From: JACZUI01 sp965216725
GTDB taxonomy: Bacteria > Actinomycetota > Acidimicrobiia > Spongiisociales > ZC4RG35
NCBI GenBank assembly: GCA_965216725.1
Contig: CBDCGI010000001.1
Coordinates: forward strand, 58,545 to 122,544
Direction: 5' to 3'
Length of the DNA: 64,000 nucleotides
Made by a program: the position numbers and the translations under genes. Positions 8,202-16,792 of this stretch are shown in pieces. Under the pieces are notes generated by a model. The model had not been told where the DNA came from, searched no databases, and worked only from the letters and a program-made list of their open reading frames with translations. Numbering within the stretch: the first letter of the stretch is position 1; the number at the start of each line of letters is the position of its first letter.

Positions 8202-9110
8202 TTGAACAGAACTGCAATCGCCACCCAGAACCTGACCAAGCATTACGGCGACGTCCGGGCGCTCGAAAACCTGACGCTCGAGGTCTTCATGGGGGAGGTG
8301 TTCGGGTTTCTCGGCCCCAACGGAGCCGGCAAGACCACGATGATCAGAACGGTTCTCGATCTCATCCATCCCACCTCGGGCTCGGCGCAGCTATTGGGCC
8401 TCGACAGCCACCGTGATTCAGTCGAGATTCGCAATCACGTCGGATACCTCCCGTCCGACCTTGCGATGTACGACAACCTCACCGGCAAGGACATGATCAA
8501 GTACTTCGCCAACCTCCGGGGAGGGGTCGACTGGGGATATGTCGATCAGCTTTCGGAGCGCCTCAAGGCCGACCTATCCAAGAAGATCGGCGACTACTCC
8601 TCGGGCAACCGTCAGAAAGTCGGTCTGATTCTCGCCTTCATGAGCAGGCCGGCGCTCATCATCATGGATGAGCCGAGCTCAGGGCTCGACCCGCTGGTTC
8701 AGAGGGAGTTTCAGACGATGATGAGAGAAGCCGCTTCCGAGGGTCGTTGCGTCTTTCTCTCGAGTCACACTCTCTCCGAGGTGCAGAGGGTGGCGGACCG
8801 GGTTGGGATCATCCGGTCGGGTCATCTGATCGATGTCGAGTTTGTCGATGATCTGCGCTCAAAAGCGGTGAGAAAGGTCGAGCTGTACTTCACCGGACCC
8901 GTCGACCCAGGTCCGTTCCAGGAAGTGCCGGGGGTTCGTGAGGTTGCAGCTGCCAGTCATCACGTCGAGATGTCCTTCGACGGCAACATGGACGCTCTTC
9001 TGAAAGTGGCCACCGATCACTACAGCCTGGTCGACATCAACACTCAGGAGGCGGATCTCGAAGAGATCTTCCTCGAGTATTACCGGGATGGAGGACCCGT
9101 CGGAACTTGA
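8202..9110 (+). CDS. ABC-2 type exporter, ATP-binding protein
   Basis: 302 residues from TTG 8202 (GAGAAG upstream). Walker A 'GPNGAGKTT', a signature region where 'YSSGNRQKVGL' replaces the usual LSGGQ, Walker B 'ALIIMDEPSSGLDP', and the H-loop 'LSSHTLSEV'. This is the DrrA/CcmA-like ATPase class that powers ABC-2 exporters. The C-terminal 90 residues form the extra domain common in drug or lipid exporters and end 'EEIFLEYYRD'. Its stop overlaps the permease ATG (TGATG), so the two are translationally coupled and form one transporter. Substrate cannot be told from sequence. Confidence 0.92.
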   Translation: MNRTAIATQNLTKHYGDVRALENLTLEVFMGEVFGFLGPNGAGKTTMIRTVLDLIHPTSGSAQLLGLDSHRDSVEIRNHVGYLPSDLAMYDNLTGKDMIKYFANLRGGVDWGYVDQLSERLKADLSKKIGDYSSGNRQKVGLILAFMSRPALIIMDEPSSGLDPLVQREFQTMMREAASEGRCVFLSSHTLSEVQRVADRVGIIRSGHLIDVEFVDDLRSKAVRKVELYFTGPVDPGPFQEVPGVREVAAASHHVEMSFDGNMDALLKVATDHYSLVDINTQEADLEEIFLEYYRDGGPVGT

Positions 9111-10762
9111 TGTTTGCCAACGTCTTCACGAAATCGTTGCGAGACCGCCTGCCCGCGGGGCTGGTCGGTGCGTTTTCTCTTGCGGTCTTTCTTCTCTTCG
9201 CCCTATGGGTCTACGGCGATGTCGACACGTCGTTCTATTACGACCTCCCACAAGGAATCCTCGAGCTGGTCGGGATCAACCCCGAAGGTGACGGAGCCGG
9301 TGGAATCGCCTTCGGCAGCATCTACAACTTCATGGGGGCTTTCACTGTGGCCGGCCTCGCCATCAGTTGGGGTGCTGGTGCCATCGCCGGGGAAGAACAA
9401 GCTGGGACTTTCGGCCTGTTGCTCGGCAATCCTGTCAGCCGACGCGGAGTCTTGTGGTCGAAGACACTCGCAATCCTGATCGTCGTTGGCCTCATGTCAG
9501 TCTTGCTTTGGATTCTCGGGCTTGGCTCGGCAACGCTCGTGGACGTCGACACCGAGGGTCTTTTCATCGGGTCGATGACCTTTGCGATGTTCATGAACAG
9601 CCTCTTCTACGGATTCCTCGCATTGGCGATCGGCTCTTGGACGGGAAGAAGGGCGGCGGCTTCGGGTTGGGCGGCGGGGTTGATGATCGTTGGCTACCTG
9701 GCGGCCTCGTTGCTACCGCTCGCAGATCTGGAATGGCTGGCTCAGCTATTCCCCTGGTATTACTACAGCTCAGGCGCACCGATCAACAACGGGCTCGACT
9801 GGTCTCACATACTGATCCTGGCGATCCTGTCAGCTGTTGCTCTAGCAATGGCTCACGCCGGTGTGGGGCGCCGGGACCTGAAAGAGAAAGGGACCGACAT
9901 CACGCTTGTCGACCGGATGCGTACCTACCCGGTCACGAGAAAGGCGATTGAGCGTCTGGCCGGGTCGGCGAGAGTTTCCCGGATCTCGATCAAGACCTAT
10001 TCCGACCACCAGGGTCTTCTCACGGTCACCGCGGCCATCATGTTCTACATGGGGGTCTTGATCCCCCCTCTGTACACCTTCATCCCTGATGACTTCATCA
10101 ATATCTTCGCCACGTTCCCCGACGCCCTCGTGGCGATGATCGGTGGGGTGGACATGGGCACTCCGACCGGCTTCCTGACCGGGGAGGTGTTTGCGCTCGT
10201 CGGGCCGATCTCGATCATCGTCCTCGTGGCGTCGATCGGGTCGCGTGCCCTGGCCGGGGAGGAAGAGGCGCGCACGATGGGATTTCTGCTGTCAAACCCG
10301 GTGCCTCGCTCGACGGTCATCCTGGAGAAGGCCCAAGCCATGACCGCCCATGTCCTGATCTTTGGGGTCGTGACATTCGCCGGCACTTGGATCGGCGTGA
10401 GGATCGCCGGACTCGACGAGGTCGGAGTGTCCGGCATCGCCGCAATATCGCTCCTTCTCTCTTTGTTCGGATTGACCTTCGGATTTGCTGCCCTCTTTGT
10501 CAGCGCCCTCAGCGGGCTGAAGCGAGTGGCCGTGTGGGGCGTCACTGGATTGGCCGTGACCACCTGGTTCGTGTTCTCCTTCTTCCCGCTTTCTGAGTCA
10601 TTCGAGCCTTTGGTGCGTTTCTCTCCCTGGGACTGGTATCTAGGCGGAGATCCGCTACTCAACGGGATGGACTGGGCGGGCGCCGGACTGTTGCTGGGAG
10701 TGGCACTCGTCCTCCTGGGGGCCTCCATCCCTGTCTTCAATCGGCGGGACCTCCGCGGTTGA
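9110..10762 (+). CDS. ABC-2 type exporter permease, duplicated (12 TM)
   Basis: About 550 residues; ATG 9110 overlaps the ATPase stop (a TTG one codon earlier is possible). The protein consists of two tandem ABC-2 permease halves: first half with 'GGIAFGSIYNFMGAFTVAGLAISWGAGAIAGEEQAGTFGLLL'-like text and 'FPWYYYSSGAPINNGLDW', second half with 'SRALAGEEEARTMGFLLSNPV' and 'FSPWDWYLGGDPLLNGMDW'. Each half has about six hydrophobic segments and the conserved AGEEEAGTxxxLLxxPV motif after TM2, so a full-size permease is encoded by one gene. It presumably works with the upstream ATPase as a homodimeric-ATPase exporter. A 158-bp regulatory region separates it from cimA. Confidence 0.9.
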   Translation: MFANVFTKSLRDRLPAGLVGAFSLAVFLLFALWVYGDVDTSFYYDLPQGILELVGINPEGDGAGGIAFGSIYNFMGAFTVAGLAISWGAGAIAGEEQAGTFGLLLGNPVSRRGVLWSKTLAILIVVGLMSVLLWILGLGSATLVDVDTEGLFIGSMTFAMFMNSLFYGFLALAIGSWTGRRAAASGWAAGLMIVGYLAASLLPLADLEWLAQLFPWYYYSSGAPINNGLDWSHILILAILSAVALAMAHAGVGRRDLKEKGTDITLVDRMRTYPVTRKAIERLAGSARVSRISIKTYSDHQGLLTVTAAIMFYMGVLIPPLYTFIPDDFINIFATFPDALVAMIGGVDMGTPTGFLTGEVFALVGPISIIVLVASIGSRALAGEEEARTMGFLLSNPVPRSTVILEKAQAMTAHVLIFGVVTFAGTWIGVRIAGLDEVGVSGIAAISLLLSLFGLTFGFAALFVSALSGLKRVAVWGVTGLAVTTWFVFSFFPLSESFEPLVRFSPWDWYLGGDPLLNGMDWAGAGLLLGVALVLLGASIPVFNRRDLRG

Positions 10763-10774
10763 AGCCCCCCAACC

Positions 10775-10803
10775 TTGACCGCTCAGATCTCACGGGCAAT
10801 ACT
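10775..10803 (+). promoter_or_regulatory. Promoter of the cimA leader
   Basis: TTGACC (10775-10780) and AATACT (10798-10803) separated by 17 bp fit a housekeeping-sigma promoter with a consensus-like -35 and weaker -10. The leader peptide ATG lies 9 nt after the -10 box, so transcription would start at or within a few bases of the ATG (leaderless). Confidence 0.6.
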
Positions 10804-10812
10804 CTTCACCTG

Positions 10813-10848
10813 ATGAACGGCACAACTGCTCTCATCATTATCGGCTAG
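10813..10848 (+). CDS. cimA leader peptide MNGTTALIIIG
   Basis: An 11-codon frame, ATG 10813 to TAG 10846-10848, encoding MNGTTALIIIG. Four consecutive branched-chain codons (CTC ATC ATT ATC: Leu-Ile-Ile-Ile) precede the stop. It lies directly between a promoter and two hairpins, upstream of citramalate synthase, the first enzyme of a pathway to isoleucine. That arrangement is the classical ribosome-mediated attenuator: shortage of Ile-tRNA would stall the ribosome at 10834-10842. No Shine-Dalgarno is visible, in line with a leaderless start. The peptide itself probably has no function after synthesis. Confidence 0.7.
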   Translation: MNGTTALIIIG

Positions 10849-10903
10849 GCGCAGACCACCCAGGTCTGTGCCCTTAACCCTCTGCCTGGCAGGGGGTTTT
10901 CTC
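10849..10903 (+). terminator. Attenuator: pause hairpin plus intrinsic terminator before cimA
   Basis: Hairpin 1: GCGCAGACC (10849-10857) with GGTCTGTGC (10863-10871), loop ACCCA, immediately after the leader stop codon. Hairpin 2: CCCTCTGC (10878-10885) with GCAGGGGG (10889-10896), loop CTG, followed by TTTTCTC: an intrinsic terminator. An alternative pairing CCAGG (10860-10864) with CCTGG (10885-10889) would break both, giving an antiterminator when a stalled ribosome covers 10849-10857. The switch model is inferred from these pairings. Confidence 0.7.
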
Positions 10904-10920
10904 ATTCCCGGGAGCAACAT

Positions 10921-12483
10921 ATGGAACTCGAGATATACGACACAACTCTGCGAGACGGGTCCCAGCAAGAGGGGATCACCCTGACGGTGGGTGACAAGCT
11001 CCGCATCGCCTCGCTCCTCGACGATCTCGGTGTCGCATTCATCGAGGGTGGATGGCCGGGAGCGAACGGAAAAGACACCGAGTTTTTCCACCGGGCCGGA
11101 AAGGAGCTGCATTTGCGCAACGCAAAGCTGACTGCTTTCGGATCGACCAGACGACCCAACGGCGTTTCCGACGACGATGCACAACTCCGCGCCTTGCTCG
11201 ACTCGGGAACCGAGCACATCTGCATTGTCGGCAAGAGTTGGGACTACCACGTGTCAGGCACCTTGCGCGTCGGTCTCGACGAGGGAGTCCGCATGGTTGG
11301 GGACTCGGTCCGCTTCCTCGCGGACCGCGGTCATAAAGTCTTCTTCGACGCCGAGCACTTCTTCGACGGTCACAAGTCCAATCCCCAATTCTCATTGGAG
11401 GTTCTTCGCGTCGCCTTGGAGAACGGTGCGGAGCGATTGGTTCTCTGCGACACCAACGGTGGCACCCTTCCGAGCGAGGTTCTCGACGCCATCAACAACG
11501 TCAAGGCTGAGCTTCCCGAAGCAGAGGTGGGCGTCCATTTTCACAACGACGTAGGCACGGCTGTCGCTTCGTCGATCGCCGCGGTGGAAGCCGGTGTCCG
11601 ACAGGTCCAAGGATGCATCAACGGATACGGCGAACGCACCGGCAACGCCAACTTGTCGACGCTCATCCCCGACTTACAGCTGAAGATGGGACGAAAGGTG
11701 GTCACGGGCGACCTGACCCTCCTTTCGCCCATCTCGCACCACATCGCAGAGATCGTCAATCTCACTCTCAGCCCACACCAGCCTTACGTCGGATCGTCCG
11801 CCTTCACTCACAAAGCCGGGCTCCACACGTCGGCCCTGACGCGCCGTCGGGACGCCTACGAGCACGAGCCACCCGAAGCTGTCGGCAACGCCACCCGCAT
11901 GGTTGTCAGCGAGCTGGCAGGTCGTGCCGCCATACAGCAGAAAGCGAGCGACATGGGCCTCATGGTGAGTGATGATCTCGCCAAGGAGATCGTGAACCAG
12001 GTCAAGGCCTTGGAGCACTCGGGCTATCACTTCGAAGCAGCTGACGGCTCATTCGAGCTTCTCGTGAGAAAGATGACGGGCTGGGTCAACCCCTATTTCG
12101 TCCTCGAATCGTTCCGGGTCCATTCCGATCGCCGGGCCGGTGCCGAGATCATCAGCGAGGCGACCCTCAGACTGCAGACGGGGACGGAGAGCGTCCTCAG
12201 TGCCGGCGAGGGAGTAGGCCCAGTTCATGCACTCGACAACGCTTTGAGGTCGGCTCTCCGCGAACGGTATCCCCAAGTCGATGAGCTGCGTCTCACCGAC
12301 TACCGGGTGCGTGTGCTCGACAGCGACGAGGGGACGTCAGCCAGGGTGAGAGTGTTGGTGGAGACGTCCGACAGGGATGGGTCGTGGGGAACTATCGGGG
12401 TGCACGAGAACGTGATCGAGGCGTCTTGGGAGGCCTTGTCCGATGGCATTGTCGTCGGGCTGATCCGGCAGGAAGCTCAATGA
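10921..12483 (+). CDS. cimA: (R)-citramalate synthase
   Basis: Condenses pyruvate and acetyl-CoA to citramalate, the first step of the threonine-independent route to 2-ketobutyrate and isoleucine. 520 residues. It begins 'MELEIYDTTLRDGSQQEG' (HMGL-like metal-binding start), has 'LCDTNGGTLP' and the metal-ligand 'HFHNDVG', then 'GCINGYGERTGNANL'. The C-terminal LeuA-dimer-type allosteric domain starts around residue 390 and ends '..WGTIGVHENVIEASWEAL'. The long 'YGERTGNANL...HKAGLHTSA' core favours CimA over 2-isopropylmalate synthase and homocitrate synthase. GGGAG lies upstream of ATG 10921. Expression is probably controlled by the Ile-codon leader at 10813, with feedback by isoleucine expected of the family. 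Confidence 0.93.
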   Translation: MELEIYDTTLRDGSQQEGITLTVGDKLRIASLLDDLGVAFIEGGWPGANGKDTEFFHRAGKELHLRNAKLTAFGSTRRPNGVSDDDAQLRALLDSGTEHICIVGKSWDYHVSGTLRVGLDEGVRMVGDSVRFLADRGHKVFFDAEHFFDGHKSNPQFSLEVLRVALENGAERLVLCDTNGGTLPSEVLDAINNVKAELPEAEVGVHFHNDVGTAVASSIAAVEAGVRQVQGCINGYGERTGNANLSTLIPDLQLKMGRKVVTGDLTLLSPISHHIAEIVNLTLSPHQPYVGSSAFTHKAGLHTSALTRRRDAYEHEPPEAVGNATRMVVSELAGRAAIQQKASDMGLMVSDDLAKEIVNQVKALEHSGYHFEAADGSFELLVRKMTGWVNPYFVLESFRVHSDRRAGAEIISEATLRLQTGTESVLSAGEGVGPVHALDNALRSALRERYPQVDELRLTDYRVRVLDSDEGTSARVRVLVETSDRDGSWGTIGVHENVIEASWEALSDGIVVGLIRQEAQ

Positions 12484-12552
12484 GTCATCTCACTCCTGGC
12501 CGATTGAGCCGACCGACTCGGCTTCGGCGGCAAACAAGTCCCAACTAGTACG

Positions 12553-12948
12553 GTGTCGCCCAGCCGACCTGGAGGATTGGGCATTATCAAGGAATTCCGC
12601 GAATTCATCGACCGAGGCAATGTCGTCGAGGTTGCGGTGGCCTTTGTCATGGGTGTCGCTTTTGCGGCCGTGGTCTCCTCGTTCACCGAGCGAATCATCA
12701 ACCCGGCAATCGGCTTGGTGTTCGATTTGGACAGTCTCGACGAGGTGTGGACCTTTGCCAACGGCGAGGGGAGTGTGGGTGCGTTCCTGGGAGCATTGAT
12801 CAACTTTGTGCTCGTTGCTCTGGTCCTGTTCCTGGTGGTGAAGGCATACAACTCCTCCAGGCGTGACCAGGATGAGGCCGAAGGCGGTGGCCCATCCGAA
12901 GAGGTGACCCTGCTACGGGAGATTCGCGACTCCCTGGCACGTCGCTGA
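12553..12948 (+). CDS. mscL: Large-conductance mechanosensitive channel
   Basis: 131 residues, the usual MscL size. N-terminal amphipathic helix 'IIKEFREFIDRGNVVEVAVAFVMGVAFAAVVSSF' runs into TM1, followed by a periplasmic loop 'FDLDSLDEVWTF' and TM2 'GALINFVLVALVLFLVVKAYN', then an acidic cytoplasmic helix ending 'EVTLLREIRDSLARR'. The channel opens under membrane tension to release solutes on osmotic downshock. GTG 12553 is used here; GGAGG at 12570 lies too close to the TTG that follows it to decide the start. It stands 70 bp after cimA and 20 bp before a hydrolase gene. Confidence 0.92.
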   Translation: MSPSRPGGLGIIKEFREFIDRGNVVEVAVAFVMGVAFAAVVSSFTERIINPAIGLVFDLDSLDEVWTFANGEGSVGAFLGALINFVLVALVLFLVVKAYNSSRRDQDEAEGGGPSEEVTLLREIRDSLARR

Positions 12949-12968
12949 CGCCGGAGGCATAAACACCC

Positions 12969-13760
12969 GTGGCTCTCGAAGTCCTCGAACATCGGTCGGG
13001 CAGGGAGTATTCGGGCCAGGCCCCGTTGCTCTTTGTTCACGGCTATTGGCAGGCGGCGTGGTGCTGGGCGGAATTCATCATGCCTGAGCTGGCAAGAAGG
13101 GGCCACGACTGTTTCGCAGTGAGTCTCACCGGGCACGGCGGGAGCCCGGGCAAGATCCGTGGGCGGTCGGTTCGTGATCACGTCGAGGATGTCTACGAGG
13201 TAGTGGCCCGATTCGACAGGCCGCCGATTGTCGTCGGTCACTCGATGGGAGGTTTTGTCGTCCAGCATTACGCGGCTCACGGCCACCCCGCAACCGGTTT
13301 GCTGCTTGTTTCGCCGGTCCCTCCCCAAGGGGCGTGGAGAGTCACATGGCGCGTGGCAACAACACATCCCGGCAAGTTCATAAAGGCAAACCTGTTGTTC
13401 GACATCGGGGCTGTGGTCGAGAAGCCCGACCATGCCTACGAATGGCTGTTCAATGCCCGCTTTCCGCGGGAGGAAGCGGATCAATACGTCGACCGATGGG
13501 AGCGGGCCTCGTACCGGACGTTCCTCGATTTGTTGTTCCGCAAGCCGAAGACCGAGTCGATCGGCGTCCCGCTGCAGATTGTGGGGGGCGACGAGGACGC
13601 GCTGTTCGCCGTCGGGGAGTGGGAGCAGGCGGCCGAGCGTCTCGGAGCGGAACTGCACGTGCTCTCCGGGACCGGTCATCAGGTGATGTTGGAGCCGGCG
13701 TGGCGTCAGTTGGCCGACGCGATCGACTCGTTCGCTTCGGAATTGAATCGGCGCGGCTAG
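12969..13760 (+). CDS. Alpha/beta hydrolase
   Basis: 263 residues from GTG 12969. Oxyanion region 'LLFVHGYWQAAWCW', nucleophile elbow 'VVGHSMGGFVVQHY' (G-H-S-M-G), acid 'LQIVGGDEDALF' and catalytic His in 'LSGTGHQVMLEPAW', giving a complete Ser-Asp-His triad. The protein belongs to the alpha/beta-hydrolase fold, of esterase/lipase type; the substrate is not evident. Its stop overlaps by a few bases the stop of the convergent peptide-transport ATPase gene, so transcription from both sides meets here without a visible terminator. Confidence 0.88.
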   Translation: MALEVLEHRSGREYSGQAPLLFVHGYWQAAWCWAEFIMPELARRGHDCFAVSLTGHGGSPGKIRGRSVRDHVEDVYEVVARFDRPPIVVGHSMGGFVVQHYAAHGHPATGLLLVSPVPPQGAWRVTWRVATTHPGKFIKANLLFDIGAVVEKPDHAYEWLFNARFPREEADQYVDRWERASYRTFLDLLFRKPKTESIGVPLQIVGGDEDALFAVGEWEQAAERLGAELHVLSGTGHQVMLEPAWRQLADAIDSFASELNRRG

Positions 13761-14758
13761 ACGCTGACCTCGGCCCGTTCACCGGCCCGGAGATGACAGG
13801 CCGCGAGATGGTGCTCGCCGTACGGAGACGTCATCAACTCTGGGACCTCCACGTCGCACAAACCCGACCTGGCGATGGGACACCTCGGGTGGAAATGGCA
13901 TCCGGGCGGCGGATCAAGCGGCGAAGGTATCTCACCTTGCAGAATCGTCCTGTCCCGGGGACGGTCGGGGTCGGGGATCGGGATCGCCGAGAGCAAAGCT
14001 TCGGTGTAGGGATGAAGGGGTTTCTTGTAGAGAGTGTCCCGATCGGTGATCTCGACGATTCTGCCCAGGTACATGACTGCTACGCGATCGGAGATGTGCT
14101 CCACGACTGCCAGGTTGTGGGCGACGAATAGGAGCGTGAGGTCGAGCTCGGATTGCAGTTCTTTCAACAAGTTGAGGACCTGGGCCTGAACCGACACGTC
14201 CAGGGCTGACACAGGTTCGTCGGCCACGACGAAATCGGGACGCAGGATGAGGGCTCGGGCGATGCCTATTCGTTGCCGCTGGCCACCTGAGAACTCGTGT
14301 GGATAGCGGCCGATGTGATCACGTTTGAGGCCAACAAGCTCCAGCATTTCTGCGACCCGCTCTTCTCTCTCGTCCCGGTCGGAGACGCCGTGGAGACGCA
14401 ACCCCTCTGATATCGAAACTCCCACCTGGGCGCGGGGATCGAGCGATCCGAAAGGGTCCTGGAAGATGATCTGGACCCGCCGCCGGAATGGCTTGAGGTT
14501 CTTGTCTTTGATGTGGGCGATCTCCTCGCCGTCGAACTTGATCGAGCCGCTGGTTGGCTCGAGGAGACGAACCAGCATCCTTCCCAGAGTGGTCTTGCCA
14601 CAGCCGGACTCGCCGACAAGGCCCACGGTCTCGCCCCTCTTGATGTCGAGGTCGACTCCCGCCACCGCGTTCACCTCTGCGACTGTCTTCTGCAGCAGGC
14701 CGGCCTTCACCGGGAACTGCTTCACCAAATCACGGACCTCGATCAGATTCTCAGTCAT
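13757..14758 (-). CDS. dppF: Peptide ABC transporter, ATP-binding protein (DppF-like)
   Basis: Start at ATG 14758 (MTENLIEVRDL), which overlaps the end of the upstream ATPase gene; 333 residues. Walker A 'GESGCGKTTLG', signature 'FSGGQRQRIGIARAL', Walker B 'FVVADEPVSALDVS', H-loop 'FVAHNLAVV'. The C-terminal oligopeptide/dipeptide extension has 'GEIPSPLDPPPGCHFHPRCPIA', with Cys residues typical of the Opp/Dpp family. It is the last gene of the five-gene operon and pairs with the next ATPase as a heterodimer driving uptake. Peptide, nickel or another small solute are all possible substrates. Confidence 0.92.
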   Translation of the reverse strand: MTENLIEVRDLVKQFPVKAGLLQKTVAEVNAVAGVDLDIKRGETVGLVGESGCGKTTLGRMLVRLLEPTSGSIKFDGEEIAHIKDKNLKPFRRRVQIIFQDPFGSLDPRAQVGVSISEGLRLHGVSDRDEREERVAEMLELVGLKRDHIGRYPHEFSGGQRQRIGIARALILRPDFVVADEPVSALDVSVQAQVLNLLKELQSELDLTLLFVAHNLAVVEHISDRVAVMYLGRIVEITDRDTLYKKPLHPYTEALLSAIPIPDPDRPRDRTILQGEIPSPLDPPPGCHFHPRCPIARSGLCDVEVPELMTSPYGEHHLAACHLRAGERAEVSV

Positions 14759-15803
14759 CCGGTGCATCTTGGTAGAGCCAGCAGCGGACTTTGTGTCCTT
14801 CCTCGACCTCGACAAGGTCGGGCTCGCGCTGATTGCAGACCTCCAGACCGTGTTCCACCCTGCTCACGCATCGCGAGGCAAACCGGCAGCCGGGTGGTAG
14901 ATCGACCAGCGAGGGGACCACACCGGGGATGGTGGCGAGCCGCTCCTTGAGATCTCCCAGGATGGGGATCGATCCGATGAGACCCTCGGTGTAAGGGTGC
15001 ATCGGGTTGTTGAACATGGAGCGGACGTCCGTCTCCTCGACTATCTGGCCGGCATACATCACCGCCACTCGGTCCGCCATCTCCGCTACGACTCCCAGAT
15101 CATGGGTAATGAGGATGACCGCGGTCCCGGTCTCGCTCTTCAGGGCACGCATCAGATCCAAGATCTGGGCCTGAATCGTCACGTCGAGAGCCGTGGTCGG
15201 CTCGTCGGCGATCAGCAACTCGGGCTCGCATGCCAGAGCCATGGCAATCATGATGCGCTGGGCCATTCCGCCGGACAACTCATGGGGGTACGCCTTGGCC
15301 CGTCTGGCGGGATCGGGGATCCCCACCCGGGCCAGCATCTCAACCACCCGCTCCTCCTCGATGTCCTCTTTCCAATCTCTGTGGAGCTCGAACACCTCCT
15401 TGATCTGGAGACCGGCCCGGTGGACGGGGTTGAGAGCTGATGTCGGCTGCTGGAAGATCATCGAGATGTGCTCACCCCGCAGTGCCCGCAGCTCCTTCGC
15501 GGACATGTCAACGATGTTGCGGTCTCCGAAGATGATGTCACCGGCAACCACCTCTCCCGGTAGGGGGACCAGCCCCATGATGCTCAGCGAAGTGACCGAC
15601 TTCCCGCAGCCCGACTCGCCGACGATCCCCAGCACCTCGCCGCGATCGACATGAAAGTCGATGCCATCTACTGCTTTCACCAACCCGTCGCGAGTGTCGA
15701 AGTGGGTCTTCAACCCTTGAACCTGGAGCAGGCGCTCTCCAACCTCGACCGGGACTTGGACGTCGAGATCGATTGCGGCTTCGGAGGCAGGCTCGGCGGT
15801 CAT
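14751..15803 (-). CDS. dppD: Peptide ABC transporter, ATP-binding protein (DppD-like)
   Basis: 350 residues. The first 25 or so residues are acidic and not conserved. Walker A 'GESGCGKSVTSLSIMGL', signature 'LSGGMAQRIMIAMAL' (GGMAQR rather than GGQRQR, usual for DppD), Walker B 'LLIADEPTTALDVT', 'HDLGVVAEMADRVAVMYAGQIVE', and a C-terminal 'VVPSLVDLPPGCRFASRC' extension. Its start overlaps the stop of the DppC gene and its stop overlaps the DppF start, so the genes are translationally coupled. It couples ATP hydrolysis to transport by the two permeases. Confidence 0.92.
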   Translation of the reverse strand: MTAEPASEAAIDLDVQVPVEVGERLLQVQGLKTHFDTRDGLVKAVDGIDFHVDRGEVLGIVGESGCGKSVTSLSIMGLVPLPGEVVAGDIIFGDRNIVDMSAKELRALRGEHISMIFQQPTSALNPVHRAGLQIKEVFELHRDWKEDIEEERVVEMLARVGIPDPARRAKAYPHELSGGMAQRIMIAMALACEPELLIADEPTTALDVTIQAQILDLMRALKSETGTAVILITHDLGVVAEMADRVAVMYAGQIVEETDVRSMFNNPMHPYTEGLIGSIPILGDLKERLATIPGVVPSLVDLPPGCRFASRCVSRVEHGLEVCNQREPDLVEVEEGHKVRCWLYQDAPDD

Positions 15804-16792
15804 CGGTTCAGTGTGGGGTCGAGTGCATCGCGGAGGCCGTCACCCATGAGGTTGAAGCCGAGAACGGTGATCATGATCGCCAAACCGGGGAAGAAGACGA
15901 GGTGAGGAGCGGTGAACACGTTGTTCCGCTCTTCGGAGAGCATCGAGCCCCACTCCGGGATCCGGGGGTCGTCGCCGAGGCCTAGGAAGGAGAGCCCGGC
16001 GGCTTCGAGGATGGCGGTGGCGACTCCGAGGGTTGCCAGCACCACCAGGGGTGTGAGTGCGTTGGGGATTATCCGGCGGAACAGAAGCTGTCTCGGCGCC
16101 GATCCCAAGGCCCGCGAAGCCGCGACGTAGTCTGCCTCTTTGATTGCGAGCACCTGGGCGCGCATCACCCGCGCGTACTGGGGAATGGTGACGATGGCGA
16201 TGGCAATGAGGGCGTTGTTGAGCCCGTTGCCGAGCACGGCCACGATGGCGATCGCCAACAGCAGCGCGGGGAAGCCGAGGATCACATCCATGATTCGCAT
16301 GATCACGTTGTCGAGCCATCCTGCCCGGTACCCGGCGATGGCGCCGAGAGTGCTCCCTACCAGAAGAGCGAGGGTGACCGTGAAGAACCCGAGGCGGAGG
16401 CTCACCCGTGATCCGAAGATGATCCGGGAGAACTCGTCGCGCACATTCCCGTCGATGCCCATGATGTGCTGGGGCTGGTCCTCGGGGCAGCCCAGCAGAT
16501 GAATGCACGGCGGGTCGCGTCTCTGGACGTCCTGTTTGCCGATGAAATCCTCCTGAGGGTCGTAAGGGGCCAGGACGGGGGCGAATATGGCCACAAGAAT
16601 CAAAGAGACGACGATGACCAGACCCACCATGCCCGATTTGCGGCCTCGGAATCGGCGGAGCGCCAACCGCCACTGACTGAGTGGCTTCTCATAGAGCCTC
16701 TCCACGTCTCCAGCCTGACTCTGCAGAGCCTCGATGGCCGCGGTCCGGGACATGACGGGCGAAGAGCGGAAGCGGGACCGTTCGTCGGTCAT
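15800..16792 (-). CDS. dppC: Peptide ABC transporter, permease (DppC-like)
   Basis: 330 residues. A long cytoplasmic N-terminus leads to TM1 'MVGLVIVVSLILVAIFAPVLAPYDP' with the DppC hallmark 'LAPYDP'. A loop of about 30 residues with two Cys ('PPCIHLLGCPED') precedes 'HIMGIDGNVRDEFSRIIFGSRVSL', the usual 'GTDxxGRDvfSRviyGaRvSL' motif with D-G-N-V in place of the common Gly-Arg. The EAA loop is 'EADYVAASRALGSAPRQLLFRRIIPNAL'. It forms the membrane pore with DppB. The two-Cys insertion matches a similar Cys pair in DppB's 'GDPCIALLG' loop, which is worth noting for a disulphide outside the membrane. Confidence 0.9.
   Translation of the reverse strand: MTDERSRFRSSPVMSRTAAIEALQSQAGDVERLYEKPLSQWRLALRRFRGRKSGMVGLVIVVSLILVAIFAPVLAPYDPQEDFIGKQDVQRRDPPCIHLLGCPEDQPQHIMGIDGNVRDEFSRIIFGSRVSLRLGFFTVTLALLVGSTLGAIAGYRAGWLDNVIMRIMDVILGFPALLLAIAIVAVLGNGLNNALIAIAIVTIPQYARVMRAQVLAIKEADYVAASRALGSAPRQLLFRRIIPNALTPLVVLATLGVATAILEAAGLSFLGLGDDPRIPEWGSMLSEERNNVFTAPHLVFFPGLAIMITVLGFNLMGDGLRDALDPTLNR

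Noticed and set aside
12477..13679. 400-codon frame opposite mscL and the hydrolase
   Set aside because: Antisense to two genes with intact conserved motifs; the product has no domain structure.
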